Assembly: GCF_032118995.1 (NCBI RefSeq)
Contig: NC_092662.1
Span: forward strand, 3,906,001-3,970,000
Length of the DNA stretch: 64,000 bases
Reading direction: 5' to 3'
Origin: Asterias amurensis
Lineage: Eukaryota > Echinodermata > Asteroidea > Forcipulatida > Asteriidae
Below the pieces are notes generated by a model that saw nothing but the letters and a program-made list of their open reading frames with translations, was not told the DNA's origin and made no database searches. Positions 1 through 11,500 of this stretch are shown here, piece by piece (position 1 is the first letter of the stretch; every line of letters begins with the position of its first letter). The translations under genes were made by a program, and so were the position numbers.

Positions 1-494
1 GCTAATTTATTCACAATTAATTCCCTCAATATCAAAGCAGCGACTGTTCTAATGACGCTGCCCTTATCTATCATTTCCAGTTAGCATTTCTACGTCGTCG
101 CCATGGCAACGCTTCCCTGACCAAAGTTCCCCCTCTTTGAGATGCTTTTCCCATCGTCTAATTTATCTTCTTTGCCTATCCGATTGCGGACGTTTTGATG
201 GATTCTGGGTTTGATTTTCGGAAATTGCAGACTCATTAATACTTGATTGCTTTGAATAACATCCCGGGATAAACCTCGGCTGATTGGAATAAATAGGCAT
301 CCTTGGAGAACCCGAAAGCTAACCCAATTTCTCATCCAATATGGGTCAGGTAGGTGAGTGGCATCTTACTAAGTAAAGGACAATGATCTGATAGGCACCA
401 TACTTTCAAAATGAAACAAAAATACAATGTTCTTATCATTTACGTTTGTATTAAGTCACACAAATATCTTCCCTTTGTGGTTGAGCAGTTTAGA

Positions 495-660
495 ACATTG
501 AATTCAAGTTCTGAGGGCAGAGTCATCCGAGTGTCCAGGGTTCGAATCCTGGTTCTGACGCTTGTGTTCTTGGGCAAAGGGTTTAACTATAACTGCTTCT
601 CATCACCTATGTCCTTTGAAGGGTATAGGTTATTGATGTGAATGATTAACAACCTGTGCA
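495..660 (+). repeat. tRNA-derived SINE remnant
   Basis: The polymerase III B-box motif GGTTCGAATCC lies at 539-549 and is followed by a body reading GTTCTTGGGCAA then TAACTATAACTGCTT. The same body follows a B box near 34.2 kb, so this is a dispersed family, not a tRNA gene. The A-box side is degraded. Confidence 0.55.
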
Positions 661-1072
661 CCCGTCTGGCTGGCTGCCTAGCCGATGCTGCATACTCCAC
701 AGGAGTTAAGATGGTTGCAGGTTTTCCTCTGGACCTTGTTCGAATCCCACCTCAAACCTAAGCCTCAAATGTGGATGGGATTTTCAATTGGTACATGGGG
801 TTTTCCCTATTTGGGGGTTTCCTACCACACCTAAACTGAACACATTTAATCATCATTTTCTCTTGACAGTTTTCTTCAGTCATACGAGTCACATAACATA
901 GCGTCAGTCACTTTTGAGAGTCACTTGGTTTCATTACCAGAATCATACAATGGGTAAACTGATTTAAATAAATAAGAAATAAGTCAGCACATTCTCTTGC
1001 CACAGATATATTTAAGTAAATGTATATGAAGTTCAATCTATGCCAGAAGATACCGGAATGATGACAAAAGTC
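661..1072. other. Non-coding, possible second SINE piece
   Basis: A further GTTCGAATCCC motif at 739-749 suggests an old tRNA-derived piece. Otherwise no gene or clear structure is visible here; 1-494 likewise shows nothing recognisable. Confidence 0.3.
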
Positions 1073-1458
1073 TTAAAGACACTGGACACTTTTGGTAATT
1101 GTCAAAGACAAGTCTTCTCACTTGGTGTATCTCAACATATGCGTCAAATAACAAACCTGTGGAAATTTGAGCTTAATTGGTCATCGAAGTTGCGAGATAA
1201 TATGAAAGAAAAAAACACCCTTGTCACACGAAGTTGTGTGCTTTCAGATGCTTGATTTCGAGACCTCAAATTCTAAACTTGAGGTCTTGAAATACAATTC
1301 GTGGAAAATTACTTCTTTCTCGAAAACTACGTCACTTCAGAGGGAGCCGTTTCTCACAATGTTTTATACTATCAACCTCTCCCCATTACTCATTAGCAAG
1401 TAAGGTTTTATGCTAATAATTATTTTGAGTAATTACCAATAGTGTCCACTGCCTTTAA
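1073..1458 (+). mobile_element. TTAA-flanked miniature element, family A
   Basis: This non-autonomous DNA element of about 386 bp is bounded by TTAA on both sides. Its imperfect terminal inverted repeats read AGACACTGGACACTTTTGG at the left and CAATAGTGTCCACTGCCTTT at the right. A central hairpin sits at 1256-1292, with arms TTTCGAGACCTCAA and TTGAGGTCTTGAAA. There is no transposase. TTAA targets suggest mobilisation by a piggyBac-like transposase, which is inference. A close copy lies at 10654-11038. Confidence 0.7.
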
Positions 1459-2455
1459 GAAAAAACTCCTCTCTTCCATTTTCATTCAATTAACTTTTGT
1501 GAATCCACAGCTTTTGCTTTTTCAAGATCAGTGAATGCAAACAAAAATTTTTGTATGATTAGTATTAAACTTTTTTAAGAATCATCACACCATTTTTCCA
1601 AAGTCCACTTTACATACATCCCATTTTGCACGAGTACTAATCTTGCTAAACCACTCAATATTACAAAAACGTTTCTACCCTCTCCCCTTCTCTACTCCGA
1701 GTGAAAATAAAAACATGAATCCTATACCCAGACGTCAGCATAAATCCATCACAACTGTTTTCACAACCCAAATCTGAGCCTGCTAAACCACAAATAAAAA
1801 CACCTTCATCTATCTCCCCACATTTTCCCCCCTGCACACCTCCAGCCAGAAAAAAAAAAGAGTAACGTGGAAACACTGAAAGGGAAAAGGCGAGAAAGAT
1901 AACTTTGCATTTTGGGGGTGTTTAGGAGTAATATGGTTGCTTCCGGTCCGCGGATCCCGTCAGTAGAGCCTTTTTGTCCCCCTTTGTGCGGGGCACATTT
2001 TGCCTCATTAAGCAATCAACAAAAATCCCTGCAAAAGGGCGCAAGCGTGCGAATGAAAGATGACAGACTGTCAGAAAGTGGCGTCGTCCGCATGTATCTC
2101 TTTCGCTGTCGGACCCCTTAGGGGTTGATTTGGGGGGTTTGGGTACTCATTGTGTGCGTTGAGAAAATTAGAGTCTCAGTACATATAAGAATAAGGAATT
2201 TTCTTGTTTCATTCTGAAAATGTGTTCAACCTGAACTTGTTATTGTTTTGAAAGTGGCAAAATCTTGCAACTGTTTCATTTTGTTCTTCACTCAGAAACT
2301 GATGCTAAAAAAAAGGCAATAAAATTTACCACATTGTTGCTTTTGAAATAAAGTATTATTCAAATTTTAAGTGTATTTTGATTTTAATATCTTGTACCTG
2401 TTTTATCCCGTGAAATTAATAAACTAAAATGAAATTTGAAAACAAATCCATAAAA
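1459..2455. other. Non-coding, partly repeat-free
   Basis: No gene is seen. The stretch 1900-2120 is less AT-rich than its surroundings and carries the palindrome TGACAGACTGTCA at 2061-2073, two facing MEIS/TGIF-type TGACAG half-sites. A regulatory role is possible but unproven. Confidence 0.25.
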
Positions 2456-2957
2456 TCACAGGTAAAATTTCCACAACAAATACACAGCAAGCTGCAACTC
2501 AAAGGGAAAAAGGGTATGTCAATTTTTAATCAGCTATAACGACCTCTGTCCAAAAAATGTAACAAAGAGGGTGCAACGTACCAATGCACCATTGGTATTC
2601 TGCGAAAAAAAATATTTCAAATCATTGAAATCACAGGTAAATATCAACAACAAATACACAGCAAGCTACAACTCAAAGAAAAAGGGTATATTTCTTAATT
2701 TATAAGCAGCTTCAATGACCCCCGTCCAAAAGGTGTAGCAAAGAGGGTACAATGTATCACCATAACTGTGATATTCCTTTAACAAACAATTTCAAATCAT
2801 TGAAATCATAGGTAAATATTCACTACCAAAACAAAGCAAGCTGAAAGGGTGGTTTCCTAATTTATAAGCAGCTTTAATGACCCATGAGTGTCCAAAAGAT
2901 GTAGCAATGTATCACCGCACAAAAAAGGGTGTTCTGCTAAAAAAATATTTCATGGAC
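2456..2957. repeat. 175-bp tandem repeat, about 2.9 units
   Basis: Three units begin at about 2456, 2631 and 2806, an even period of 175 bp. Each opens with TCACAGGTAAA or close to it and contains ACAGCAAGCT, an AAAGGGT run, a CAGCTnnAACGACC-like block and TGTAGCAAAGAGGGT. Units differ by many substitutions, so the array is not recent. Confidence 0.75.
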
Positions 2958-3678
2958 GATATAAACACAACGGCCACAGGCAAATGGGTTGGTTGGTCAC
3001 TGTACAACAATTATGGTTAGAAAAATCTCTGTGTCCAAAACCACAAATTGTGATTCCCCAGATTTGCTCTTGTATTAACAGTTGCCATGCCTTACGGGGC
3101 TCCAGCTAAGACCGTGTAGCAAGACGTGTAAGCGCATTGAGATCGGGAATCTTCCTTCTGTTTTGCCTGTCTCTTGACAAACAAATTTACACGTGTCCGC
3201 AGTCAAATTAAGTGTCCCCCAAAAAACTGGGCCGCCCACTCTACTCTGTGGCTTCACTCCTCCTCGCTCGGCCACACACCATGGAGGAAAAAGCCGTCCC
3301 CCAAATTAAATTTCACAGTTGTCGCTGCAAGTGGGAAAACATCAAACAGTCCGTGTGATGGGTGAGGAAATTTGCTAATTTGGATGCAACACGGTGGAAG
3401 GAAAAGAGGCAGGGGGAAGGTGGAAGGGGGGAATGCTGGCTTGTGTTTAGGCAGAGTTGTCATCACTTCAGAAGGAATTACTTTTCTAACAGCTAACTGG
3501 ATGAGTAATTCTCCTTTTCCTTATTCACAAGTTTTTAAGGGTTGCTTCTGATTTATCATTTTCTTACAAAATGGTAAATCTGGTTAGATCTTTTAAGATC
3601 ATTTAATGGTAGGGTAATAAATTTGTTTTTGTCAATATAATACTTATTTATATTAAGAATTATGAAGACAGATAAAGA
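2958..3678. other. Non-coding, no recognised gene
   Basis: No gene is seen. The part 3060-3400 is free of the repeat families found elsewhere and includes ACACGTGT (an E-box core) at about 3191; it could be conserved non-coding DNA, but nothing in the sequence proves this. Confidence 0.2.
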
Positions 3679-3831
3679 AAGGCCGGTTTATAGTCGGTCG
3701 CGCAGTGGTCACGCGATGGAAATCTTTACGAGCAATCTTTAAAAGACACAGTTTTTAGGCCTCAGTCTTAGAATCGCGTGCAATATTTCCATTGCACGAC
3801 CATCGCGCGACTGACTATTAACGGGCCTTAA
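3679..3831. mobile_element. Miniature inverted-repeat element, family B
   Basis: About 150 bp forming one long imperfect inverted repeat. The left end AAGGCCGGTTTATAGTCGGT mirrors the right end ACTGACTATTAACGGGCCTT, and CGCG-rich inner arms continue the match. It ends in TTAA. There is no coding capacity. Confidence 0.6.
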
Positions 3832-3998
3832 CAATAACAGTCACATGTGAAAATTTAAGCTGAATACAGTGTCTACTTGCTGAGAAAACAGACACAAAAC
3901 TATATTTCACAAGAACCTTGAAGGTGAGCGAGGAGATGGCAGGTATCAACCACATCTTTAGCCTTATCAGCACTCATGAATGGACAGCAATCTTCAGA

Positions 3999-4038
3999 AA
4001 TCTGAGAAACAATTATTGCATGAATTGTTTCTCAGATT
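3999..4038. repeat. Perfect 16-bp hairpin
   Basis: Arms AATCTGAGAAACAATT and AATTGTTTCTCAGATT are exact complements around the 8-base loop ATTGCATG. No run of T follows, so it does not look like a terminator. Function unknown. Confidence 0.7.
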
Positions 4039-4746
4039 AAAATGTTTGTATTGAGCTTTCTAAATGAGAAGTTCCATTTCAGAGAAGAGATCTTCTTATC
4101 AAAAACTAATGACAATTTTTACAAACACACTAAAAGCAAGGAACAGACACAATGAGTGGCAATTTTTCAGTCGATGCCCATCGATGTGCCACGAGCCAAA
4201 ACCGGCAAACCAAAATAAACATACCTAATATCCACTGTACTCATTATGTACTATTTTCATAGCGTAATTTCTTTGGTGCAAAACACAGCCAGATGGGACA
4301 TTATAAATCCATTTCTGTTCCATCTCCCCTTGGCAAGAAAGCTTGGCCAGTCATAAAAACCAACCACAGACTTAAGATTTTGGCATCATCCAACTTGCAA
4401 TCCAATCACATTGATATTCAATTTCTGGACGCCTTACAGACAATAAAATGTTACTGAGCCTTCATGCCCCGGGGTATCTTGGCAACATTATAGTCTGGTA
4501 GACTATACATTGAGCGAAAAATGTAAGAAAAAAAAGGTGAGAATCGAAGAAGAAGAAAATGACAAAGATCCGACAGAGATTAATGGCACTTAGCAGGGTT
4601 CTTGGTGACCCTGTAGAACCTCATCCTCCTTTGGGGTTAATTTGTGTACTCTGCAGACTAGAGCCTATGGAAAAACAACTTGGGTTGGGCGTCTGGGCAC
4701 CCAGTTTTCCATGGCTAGTTTCTTGTGTATATAAACAAGGAGAATC

Positions 4747-4932
4747 AGGCCCCAATTTCATTGTGTCACGTAAGCAAAAATTTGTTTAGTCTGCTAAGCA
4801 GAAATTGGCAGGATACCAGTTACAAATTGTACATGTGACATGATAATTTGGCTGGTAACCTTATTCTGGTAAGAATAGTTTTATTGTGCTTAGCTACTTT
4901 TTGTGCTTAAGCAGCTCTCTGAAATTGAGCCC
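4747..4932. mobile_element. Inverted-repeat element, family C
   Basis: Terminal inverted repeats match the family form GGGCCCAATTTCATAGAGCT followed by GCTTAAGCACAAA. The interior carries GGTAACCTTATTCTGGTAAG and a block like GATACCAGTTACAAATTGTA, shared by most copies. It has no ORF. This is the commonest element in the window. Confidence 0.7.
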
Positions 4933-5283
4933 TTGTGTGCGATTCTTTTTGGGCTGAAGCAAGCTGAAGCAAATTCTGCTTGGGCTGGCTGCAAGGAACT
5001 ACAGGAATAGCATAGATACAAGAGACTTTAGGGTATTTGATAACTTTTTCATTATCAAAACATTTTCTGTTAGGGGTGGGCAGAGGCAGGAGGAGGGAGG
5101 AGGGAGGTCTACGAGAATGAAGAACAGTTTTAGAAGATGTAATGAGATTACTGATTAGTTTATTTTTTGATTAGGACGTGATGATGGCTGTGCCTGTGAT
5201 CATAACCTGACAATGGGAATCTTTGGCAACTAGAGGTAGAGGATTGTATGGAGTGGGAAGAGGAGCAGAGGGAACAGTTCAGA

Positions 5284-5522
5284 GCCTAATTTTATAGAGC
5301 TGCTATGCACAAAAATTTGCTTAGCATGAAATTTCTCCCTCGAAAAAAAAAACAGGATTACCAACCAAATTTCCATTTCTTGCATATCGCTTATTACCTG
5401 TGTGCAGCTATTGTTTGCTTATCCTGAAAATCACGTGGAAACTTGTTTGGTAATTCTGTTTTTATCAAGGCAACAATTTCATGGTAAGCAAATTTTTGTG
5501 CTTAGCAGCTCTATGCAATTGG
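5284..5522. mobile_element. Inverted-repeat element, family C
   Basis: The left end reads TTTTATAGAGCTGCTATGC and the right end TGCTTAGCAGCTCTATGCAA. Both ends fit family C; the interior is diverged. Confidence 0.6.
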
Positions 5523-7297
5523 ACAGGAAGAGAGATGAATAAAATGAAGACCAGAGGTAAAGAAGGAAGAAGGTGACGGATATGAAAGTATTACACCCAA
5601 CATAGAGAATGGACAGAGTCTCTGTAAATATACACACACAGCACACCAACCTCCCGGTTATAATACAGTCCAAGTAGAGATACAGACTAGTAAGGAAAGT
5701 GCCCCCCTACCATGCCTACTACCTAGCACTACAAAAGTATGACAATTTTTCCAGCTGCATGCCATGTGGCCGAAGGAATCCCCAGGTTCAAGCAAAGAAA
5801 ACCCTCACAAAGTTTATTATCGCAAAAAAATGTTCAATTCCAGCCCCGCAATGACAATGAAGTATGACCGACAAATCCCCGTTTGCATATTTCATTCTTA
5901 ACGTCAACAAGCCTTCGCACTGGACCATCGCAGCGCTGACAGACGCAAACGATGTGGCATTGGTGACCCCTTGACCTATGCCTCGTTATTCATGGGGACG
6001 TTGTATACGACCAGGGATCTTGTAACCAATTGGCACCTCATAAACATTCTTCCGTGGCCGCTTGGTTTATATTAGCGAAGACTTCAGGTATGTAGGGAGT
6101 CATTAAGGCGCAGGTTCCAGAAAACCCCCGAAAAAAAATAGAGAGAAAAAAATCTGGCTCACGGGATGTTAATCCAGCAGAAATATCTTACATATTTTCT
6201 GTTTTGAGTTTGGAACAGTTTCAAGTTCAATTTACAGATCTCATGCACACTACGACGAGGGTTCATGGTTTGTATAAATAATAATAAATAGACAGTAAAT
6301 TTCATCGACTCTTGATTGTGGCTTGTTTGTCAGTACCAGAAGGGGTAATTAAGATATAAGTTGATCTTGTATGTATTTTGACCTTGTTTTCTTTGAAAGG
6401 GGTTGTGGCAAAATGCCAGGACAGAGCAATTGGGGCATACCATGGTTGTACTTAATGTTTGTCTGTCCATAGGCTTAGGGAACAAAGGCATCTTGTAGAA
6501 ACTTATACCTAAATGTGGTCATTAATTTGCTGCTTATTATCGAATCATTGTGGTCTTATATCGTACCTCATAAATGACGTTATAAGTTTTGACATAAGAA
6601 TGAGTATTATTGTATTGTAATGACAGGGCTCCTCATGACTACTTATTGCATGATATGTATTGCATTGAATGACAGCATTGAAATACATTTCACAATCCTC
6701 TTGTAGGTTCTAAACAACCTCAAACACAAACCTTGTATGAACGAAAATAATCTCAGGGCATTTGAGAAGTTAATTTTCCCTTTTGTCATACAATGTGAAT
6801 GAATTTGTTTTGTTCATTCACATTGTGTGACAATCAAAATCTATTTAGATTATATTTGCAGCCACCTAAATACTTCACATTTCATCAAGGTTCATAACAC
6901 TATCACTGTTTTTAATCAAATGCAATTTTTAAAATTGCAGGCTCAAAAAAGGGGTTGTTCGTTTCCAACATCAGCGCAGACGTTATCAAAGTGGAAGTAT
7001 AAAACCCTCTCCCAAATCACTTTTGATTTACTCTCCAAGGGGGAATATTTATTAAACCACAGATCCCTTTCCTGAAAAGTGACAAAATGGTCTTTCATCG
7101 ATGGACAAGAACACAACCAGGTGGTCTTGCATAAACTCTCTGACATTATGAAGTCATCTTTCAGTTGTAAGTCGGCTGCTGTGGGGATGCATCACATCAT
7201 CATTGGGGTGTACTGAGCAAGACTTCGGAGGGTATTGGAGTAGTACATCAGGCAGTGGGATGAACCAGACTTGCTCCTCTTAGGTGTGTATACATAG
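5523..7297. other. Non-coding, no recognised gene
   Basis: No gene or shared repeat is recognised. The part 5860-6090 is relatively GC-rich and unique in the window. A 17-bp inverted pair around 6790-6830 (CATACAATGTGAATGAA facing TTCATTCACATTGTGTG) forms a hairpin. Confidence 0.25.
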
Positions 7298-7505
7298 CAG
7301 CTGTCAATACCAATGGACTTTTTTTTAGTAGCTCCGGCTCTGGCTGTTTCAACAGTGGCTAAGTTTACAGCTACCGTTATGGCTAATGGAGTGCAGCTGT
7401 CAATACCAATGGACTTCTTATATTAGTTGCTCCAGCGCTGACTGTATCAAACCAGTTATGTCTTTGGCTATGGCTAAGGGAGTGCATCTGTCAACATGTT
7501 GCAGG
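7298..7505. repeat. Tandem duplication, period about 96 bp
   Basis: CAGCTGTCAATACCAATGGA recurs at 7298 and 7394, and a third start (CATCTGTCAACA) is near 7485. Units also share a GCTCC...GCTCTGGCTG-like block and TATGGCTAA. Confidence 0.6.
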
Positions 7506-8402
7506 CATTGCAGGCAAAGGAGACAGCTGTAGCCGAAGATGAAGAGATAAAGCCACTTTTTAAAATGGCAGAGGGAGCCCAAAGAAAGCCGGGCCTAATA
7601 CACAAGGCAACTTTTGCTCTGGCAACTTAGGGGCAACCAACTACAGTGGCATACTGCAGGACCACATTGATAGCACAAGAATGAACTCGAATACATGCAT
7701 TTCCTTCGCGTAACCTCAGCGGATTTATAATTTCTATTGTGAAGACCACAAGGAGGCCTCATTGCCCCGGACCTGGCCTTGGTGCCCCTTTAAAGTTTCC
7801 CATATTCCAGGTTTCCATTGTAAGAGCCCTTTGCAAAATGAAATCGCTTTGCCCTCTCAGAAAAACCTCACTGCTAGTGCTAGAATTCCTTTTGTGGACT
7901 TTTGTCTTGGAAGTTGCAAATTGTCTTGTTATGTTTTAACGATGTTATGAGTTAATGCAACGCTTAGGGTTAACGGCAGCAGGGTTTCCAAAGTTGGATG
8001 CACATTATGAGCCAATCGCAAATCACGCTTCGGTGTCTTGTGGATCGTGTGCAATCAATATGCTTCTGATTATGGTGTATTGGAGTAATTGGACTGGATT
8101 TATGACAGGCTTTTACAGCTGTTTGTGGCCTCTATAATCTTTCATCAAGTTGGCGTCAGGCACAACATGAATTCACACAAGAGGCAGTTTACCTTAATCG
8201 CTATCCAACCAATCTATAAGGTTGTTGGTTTTGCCTGCTTTTAAAACCACTTTGAACTATTAATCATGGATCCTTTTGTCGAGTGTAATATTTTAAAAGT
8301 GCCAGGATTTAATGTAAATTAGTGGTGTACTTTTTACACTTTGAAGTCTTAAATGAAGCTGGCATCTAGGACAACCCTTGGGAGCATTCAGCATCTACGA
8401 GG

Positions 8403-8650
8403 GTCCAACTTCATAGAGCTGCTTAAACACAGCTGAGCACAACAAAATTATGCTTGCCAGAATAAGGTTACCAGCATAACTACCATGTCACATACAATGT
8501 GTGGTCAACTGGTATCCTGCTACATTCTGCTCAGCAGAGAATGTTGACCAATATTTTCTGCTAAAGCTGATGAAATTAGCCACATGGCTCAATTTCATAG
8601 AGCTGCTTGCTAAGCGCAGCACTAATATGCTTACCAGAATAAAGTCATTG
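8403..8650. mobile_element. Family C elements, one whole and one half
   Basis: A full copy spans about 8403-8575 with TTCATAGAGCTGCTTAAACA at the left and a diverged right end (GATGAAATTAGCC). A half copy begins near 8586 with CTCAATTTCATAGAGCTGCT. Confidence 0.55.
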
Positions 8651-9051
8651 TTCTTTTATAAAGTAGGCCTAGCAATCAACATAAGTTTGTTTCCACAACA
8701 TCTATCTAGTCGTTTCCACCAATCAGAATTCAAGGAAGTTTGTCTGCATCTCATGAATAACGTGCTTCTCATTTGCATCTCATGAATACCAGTTTATCTA
8801 TGGAACCTACAAAGTGCCAGCTGGCGGAATTGCCATTTTAGACAGTACTACAGACTCCTTTGATAGCAAACTAAGTTTTGTTTAGCATGTTGGAAAAGAC
8901 TAAAACAAACCAAGAGATAAGTCCTGTAACAAGTTCTCCTTTGTCCATAAAGTCTGAAGAATGTACAAGTAAAGTTATCTAAAATGAACATTTCTGGACT
9001 GCATTAGATCACTAGGCCCAATATGAACTTGCCAATAATTGCAGATTTTTT

Positions 9052-9243
9052 AACACATTTCATAGAGCTGCCAAGGCAGAAAATATTGCTCACCATTTTT
9101 CTGCTAAGCACAACTAAGCAGGATACCAATTCCATTGTGTACATGTATAATGGTAATTTAGCTGGTAACCTTAATCTGGTAAGCATAATTTTGTTGTGCT
9201 TAGCACCTTATAATGCTAAAAGCAGCTCTATGAAATTGAGCCC
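9052..9243. mobile_element. Inverted-repeat element, family C
   Basis: Ends CATTTCATAGAGCTGCC and AGCAGCTCTATGAAATTGAG are complementary. The interior has the family blocks GCTGGTAACCTTAATCTGGT and GCATAATTTTGTTGTGCTTA. Confidence 0.65.
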
Positions 9244-10653
9244 TAGATCATGTTTCTCTATTCCTCCAACCACAATCCATAGTTCCACAAAATAGAAGTT
9301 TCAGATTAAACCTCAAGGTTATTGATAGAAACTCAAATAAAATATGACCTAAGCACTGACCCTGTTTGGGTGGGATGGTCCAGGTTATACAAGCCGATTT
9401 ACCATATGGTCCCCTTTTATGCAGTAATTTTTTTCTTGATGATGATATTTGTAACAACTGTTCATTGTGCAGCTGTGGGACCACTGTGAGACCACCCAAA
9501 ACAAAAACCACAACAAACGCTTCGTGAAGAAAGGGTGCCAAACACAAATCATACAATCAGACAATACTTGTTGTAGTCATTGTGAAGTCAGCAGTTAGCT
9601 TTGGGGATTCAAACCTACAGTACAACCTTGTGATTGCAAATCTAACCACTGAAGGGACTCACACCACAGATACTCTTCCCTCTCTCTAAGATGCCTAACC
9701 CACTACCCCTTTCCTACCCTCCCCCTAACACCACAAGCCCTACCACAAACCCATAGAGCAAGGCACCAACATGTCTTTGCTTTCCCAAGATAGATCCACC
9801 TCTGACACAGTCAGAACGCCACTACGATCCAAAATCAGTGTTTTAGCCACGGTAGGCAGTGCTGGGCAGGACTACAAAAATTCCCCCAGCACTGAGCAAA
9901 ATACAATGTTACGTGTTGCCCAGCACAGACTTCCCCCAGATTGCACTTCAGCAATGATAGGCTCATATCTAAACATGAATTATGTTGTCGAACTGCTCGC
10001 CCTTAGTGGACTAAATTTGATTTAGAATCCGCCACTACAGTTGGTCTAGCTACAACACCGCCAAAAATAGTTTAGAAACAATCGTCATCAAATATGAATC
10101 ACTTCTTTCTTTCCCCTCATCAGCAACCCACTAACACATTGACCTATATGAAACCCGCCAACTCCTGTCTCTAGTAATTCTCGGAGCAGTATCGCCATCC
10201 AACCCCAAATCGGTACTGAACGGTGGTGTCAACACCCTGGCCAAATCAGTTTGCTCTCCACAACACAGCCGGTAAAAACACTGCATAAATCAATTGTCTG
10301 TATCCTACTACTGCAGCTGACCAAAGTGACCACACCGCACCACAAGGGAATTCATGAATTAGAAGTATTTTTCTGATACACTCATTCAACAACAAGAAAA
10401 TATAGGACAAATTCTTCAAGGAGACTGTAAATAAAGGTTGAGTGTGGGTCATAAATTTCTACGAGGATACCTTAAAAACAAGGTACAGCAGTTGGAGTTT
10501 TTAACGAGGGATCTGGATGTGTTTTAGGATCTGATATTTGCGGCAATAGCTGACAGTTGATAAATAGAGTTTACTAGGTACTGAATTATGTAATTCCTGA
10601 CTCATAACTCATAACAAGACTCATAACTGTTCATGATTTGAATAGAGATTACC
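9244..10653. other. Non-coding, no recognised gene
   Basis: Short open frames at 9248-9556 (-) and 9771-10025 (+) have no recognisable domain, splice context or family resemblance. No shared repeat is recognised. Confidence 0.25.
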
Positions 10654-11038
10654 TTAAAGGCAGTGGACACTATTGGTAATTGTCAAAGACTATCCTTCAC
10701 AGTTGGTGTATCTCAACATAAACATAAAACAACAAACCTGTGAAAATTTTAGCTGAATCGGTCATCGAACTTGCGAGATAATCATGAAAGAAAAAGCACC
10801 CTTGTCACACAAAGTTGTGTGCGTTTAGATGGTTGATTTCGAGACATCAAGTTCTAAATCTGAGGTCCAAATTCAAATTCGTGGAAAATTACTTCTTTCT
10901 CGAAAGCTATGGCACTTCAGAGGGAGCCGTTTTTCACAATGTTTTATACCATCAACCTCTCCCCATTACTCGTCACCAAGAAAGGTTTTATGCTTATAAT
11001 TATTATGAGTAATTACCAATAGTGTCCACTCCCGTTAA
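10654..11038 (+). mobile_element. TTAA-flanked miniature element, family A
   Basis: About 385 bp, colinear with the copy at 1073-1458. The left end is TTAAAGGCAGTGGACACTAT and the right end CAATAGTGTCCACTCCCGTTAA. The central hairpin is decayed here (GAGACATCA facing TGAGGTCC). Flanking ACC and GGT extend the apparent symmetry outside TTAA. Confidence 0.75.
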
Positions 11039-11046
11039 GGTAGTTT

Positions 11047-11048
<2 letters not shown>

Positions 11049-11134
<86 letters not shown>
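11049..11134. repeat. (TC)n microsatellite
   Basis: About 43 uninterrupted TC dinucleotides directly after the family A element. It is probably length-polymorphic and prone to assembly error. Confidence 0.95.
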
Positions 11135-11136
<2 letters not shown>

Positions 11137-11241
11137 AGGCAATCTCTTTGAAGCATTATGTGAAAACGCAAGTGTGGTGTTCAAAGTCACTGGCAAAGTC
11201 ACTGGTTATATTTGTGGTGAACAAAGTCACTGGTTATATAC

Positions 11242-11500
11242 TCAAAATAATTGTTAGCATCAAAACTTACTTGGTATTAAACAAGAAATGGAGAGCTGTA
11301 AATAGTGTAAAACATTGTGAGAAACAGCTCCCTCTGAAGAAACATAGTTGCTGAGAAAGTGGTACTAATTTCTGACTCAAATATCAAAAGATTTCAGGCC
11401 TGAAGCCTATAGCGACTGAAGGCGCACAATCTTTTTGTCTTTCATTATTCTCTTGCAACTTCCATGATAGACCAATTCAGTCAACAATATTTGGGTATAG
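11242..11500 (-). mobile_element. Truncated family A element, reverse orientation
   Basis: ACTCAAAATAATTGTTAGCA, GAGAAACAGCTCCCTCTGAA and the CTTGCAACTTCCATGATAGACC block are the reverse complement of family A. The central palindrome TTCAGGCCTGAA at 11393-11404 is perfect. Confidence 0.6.

Noticed and set aside
3999-4038. Transcription terminator
   Set aside because: The hairpin is perfect but no T tract follows, and the genome is an animal's.
11049-11134. CRISPR-like array
   Set aside because: Simple TC dinucleotide repeat with no spacers.
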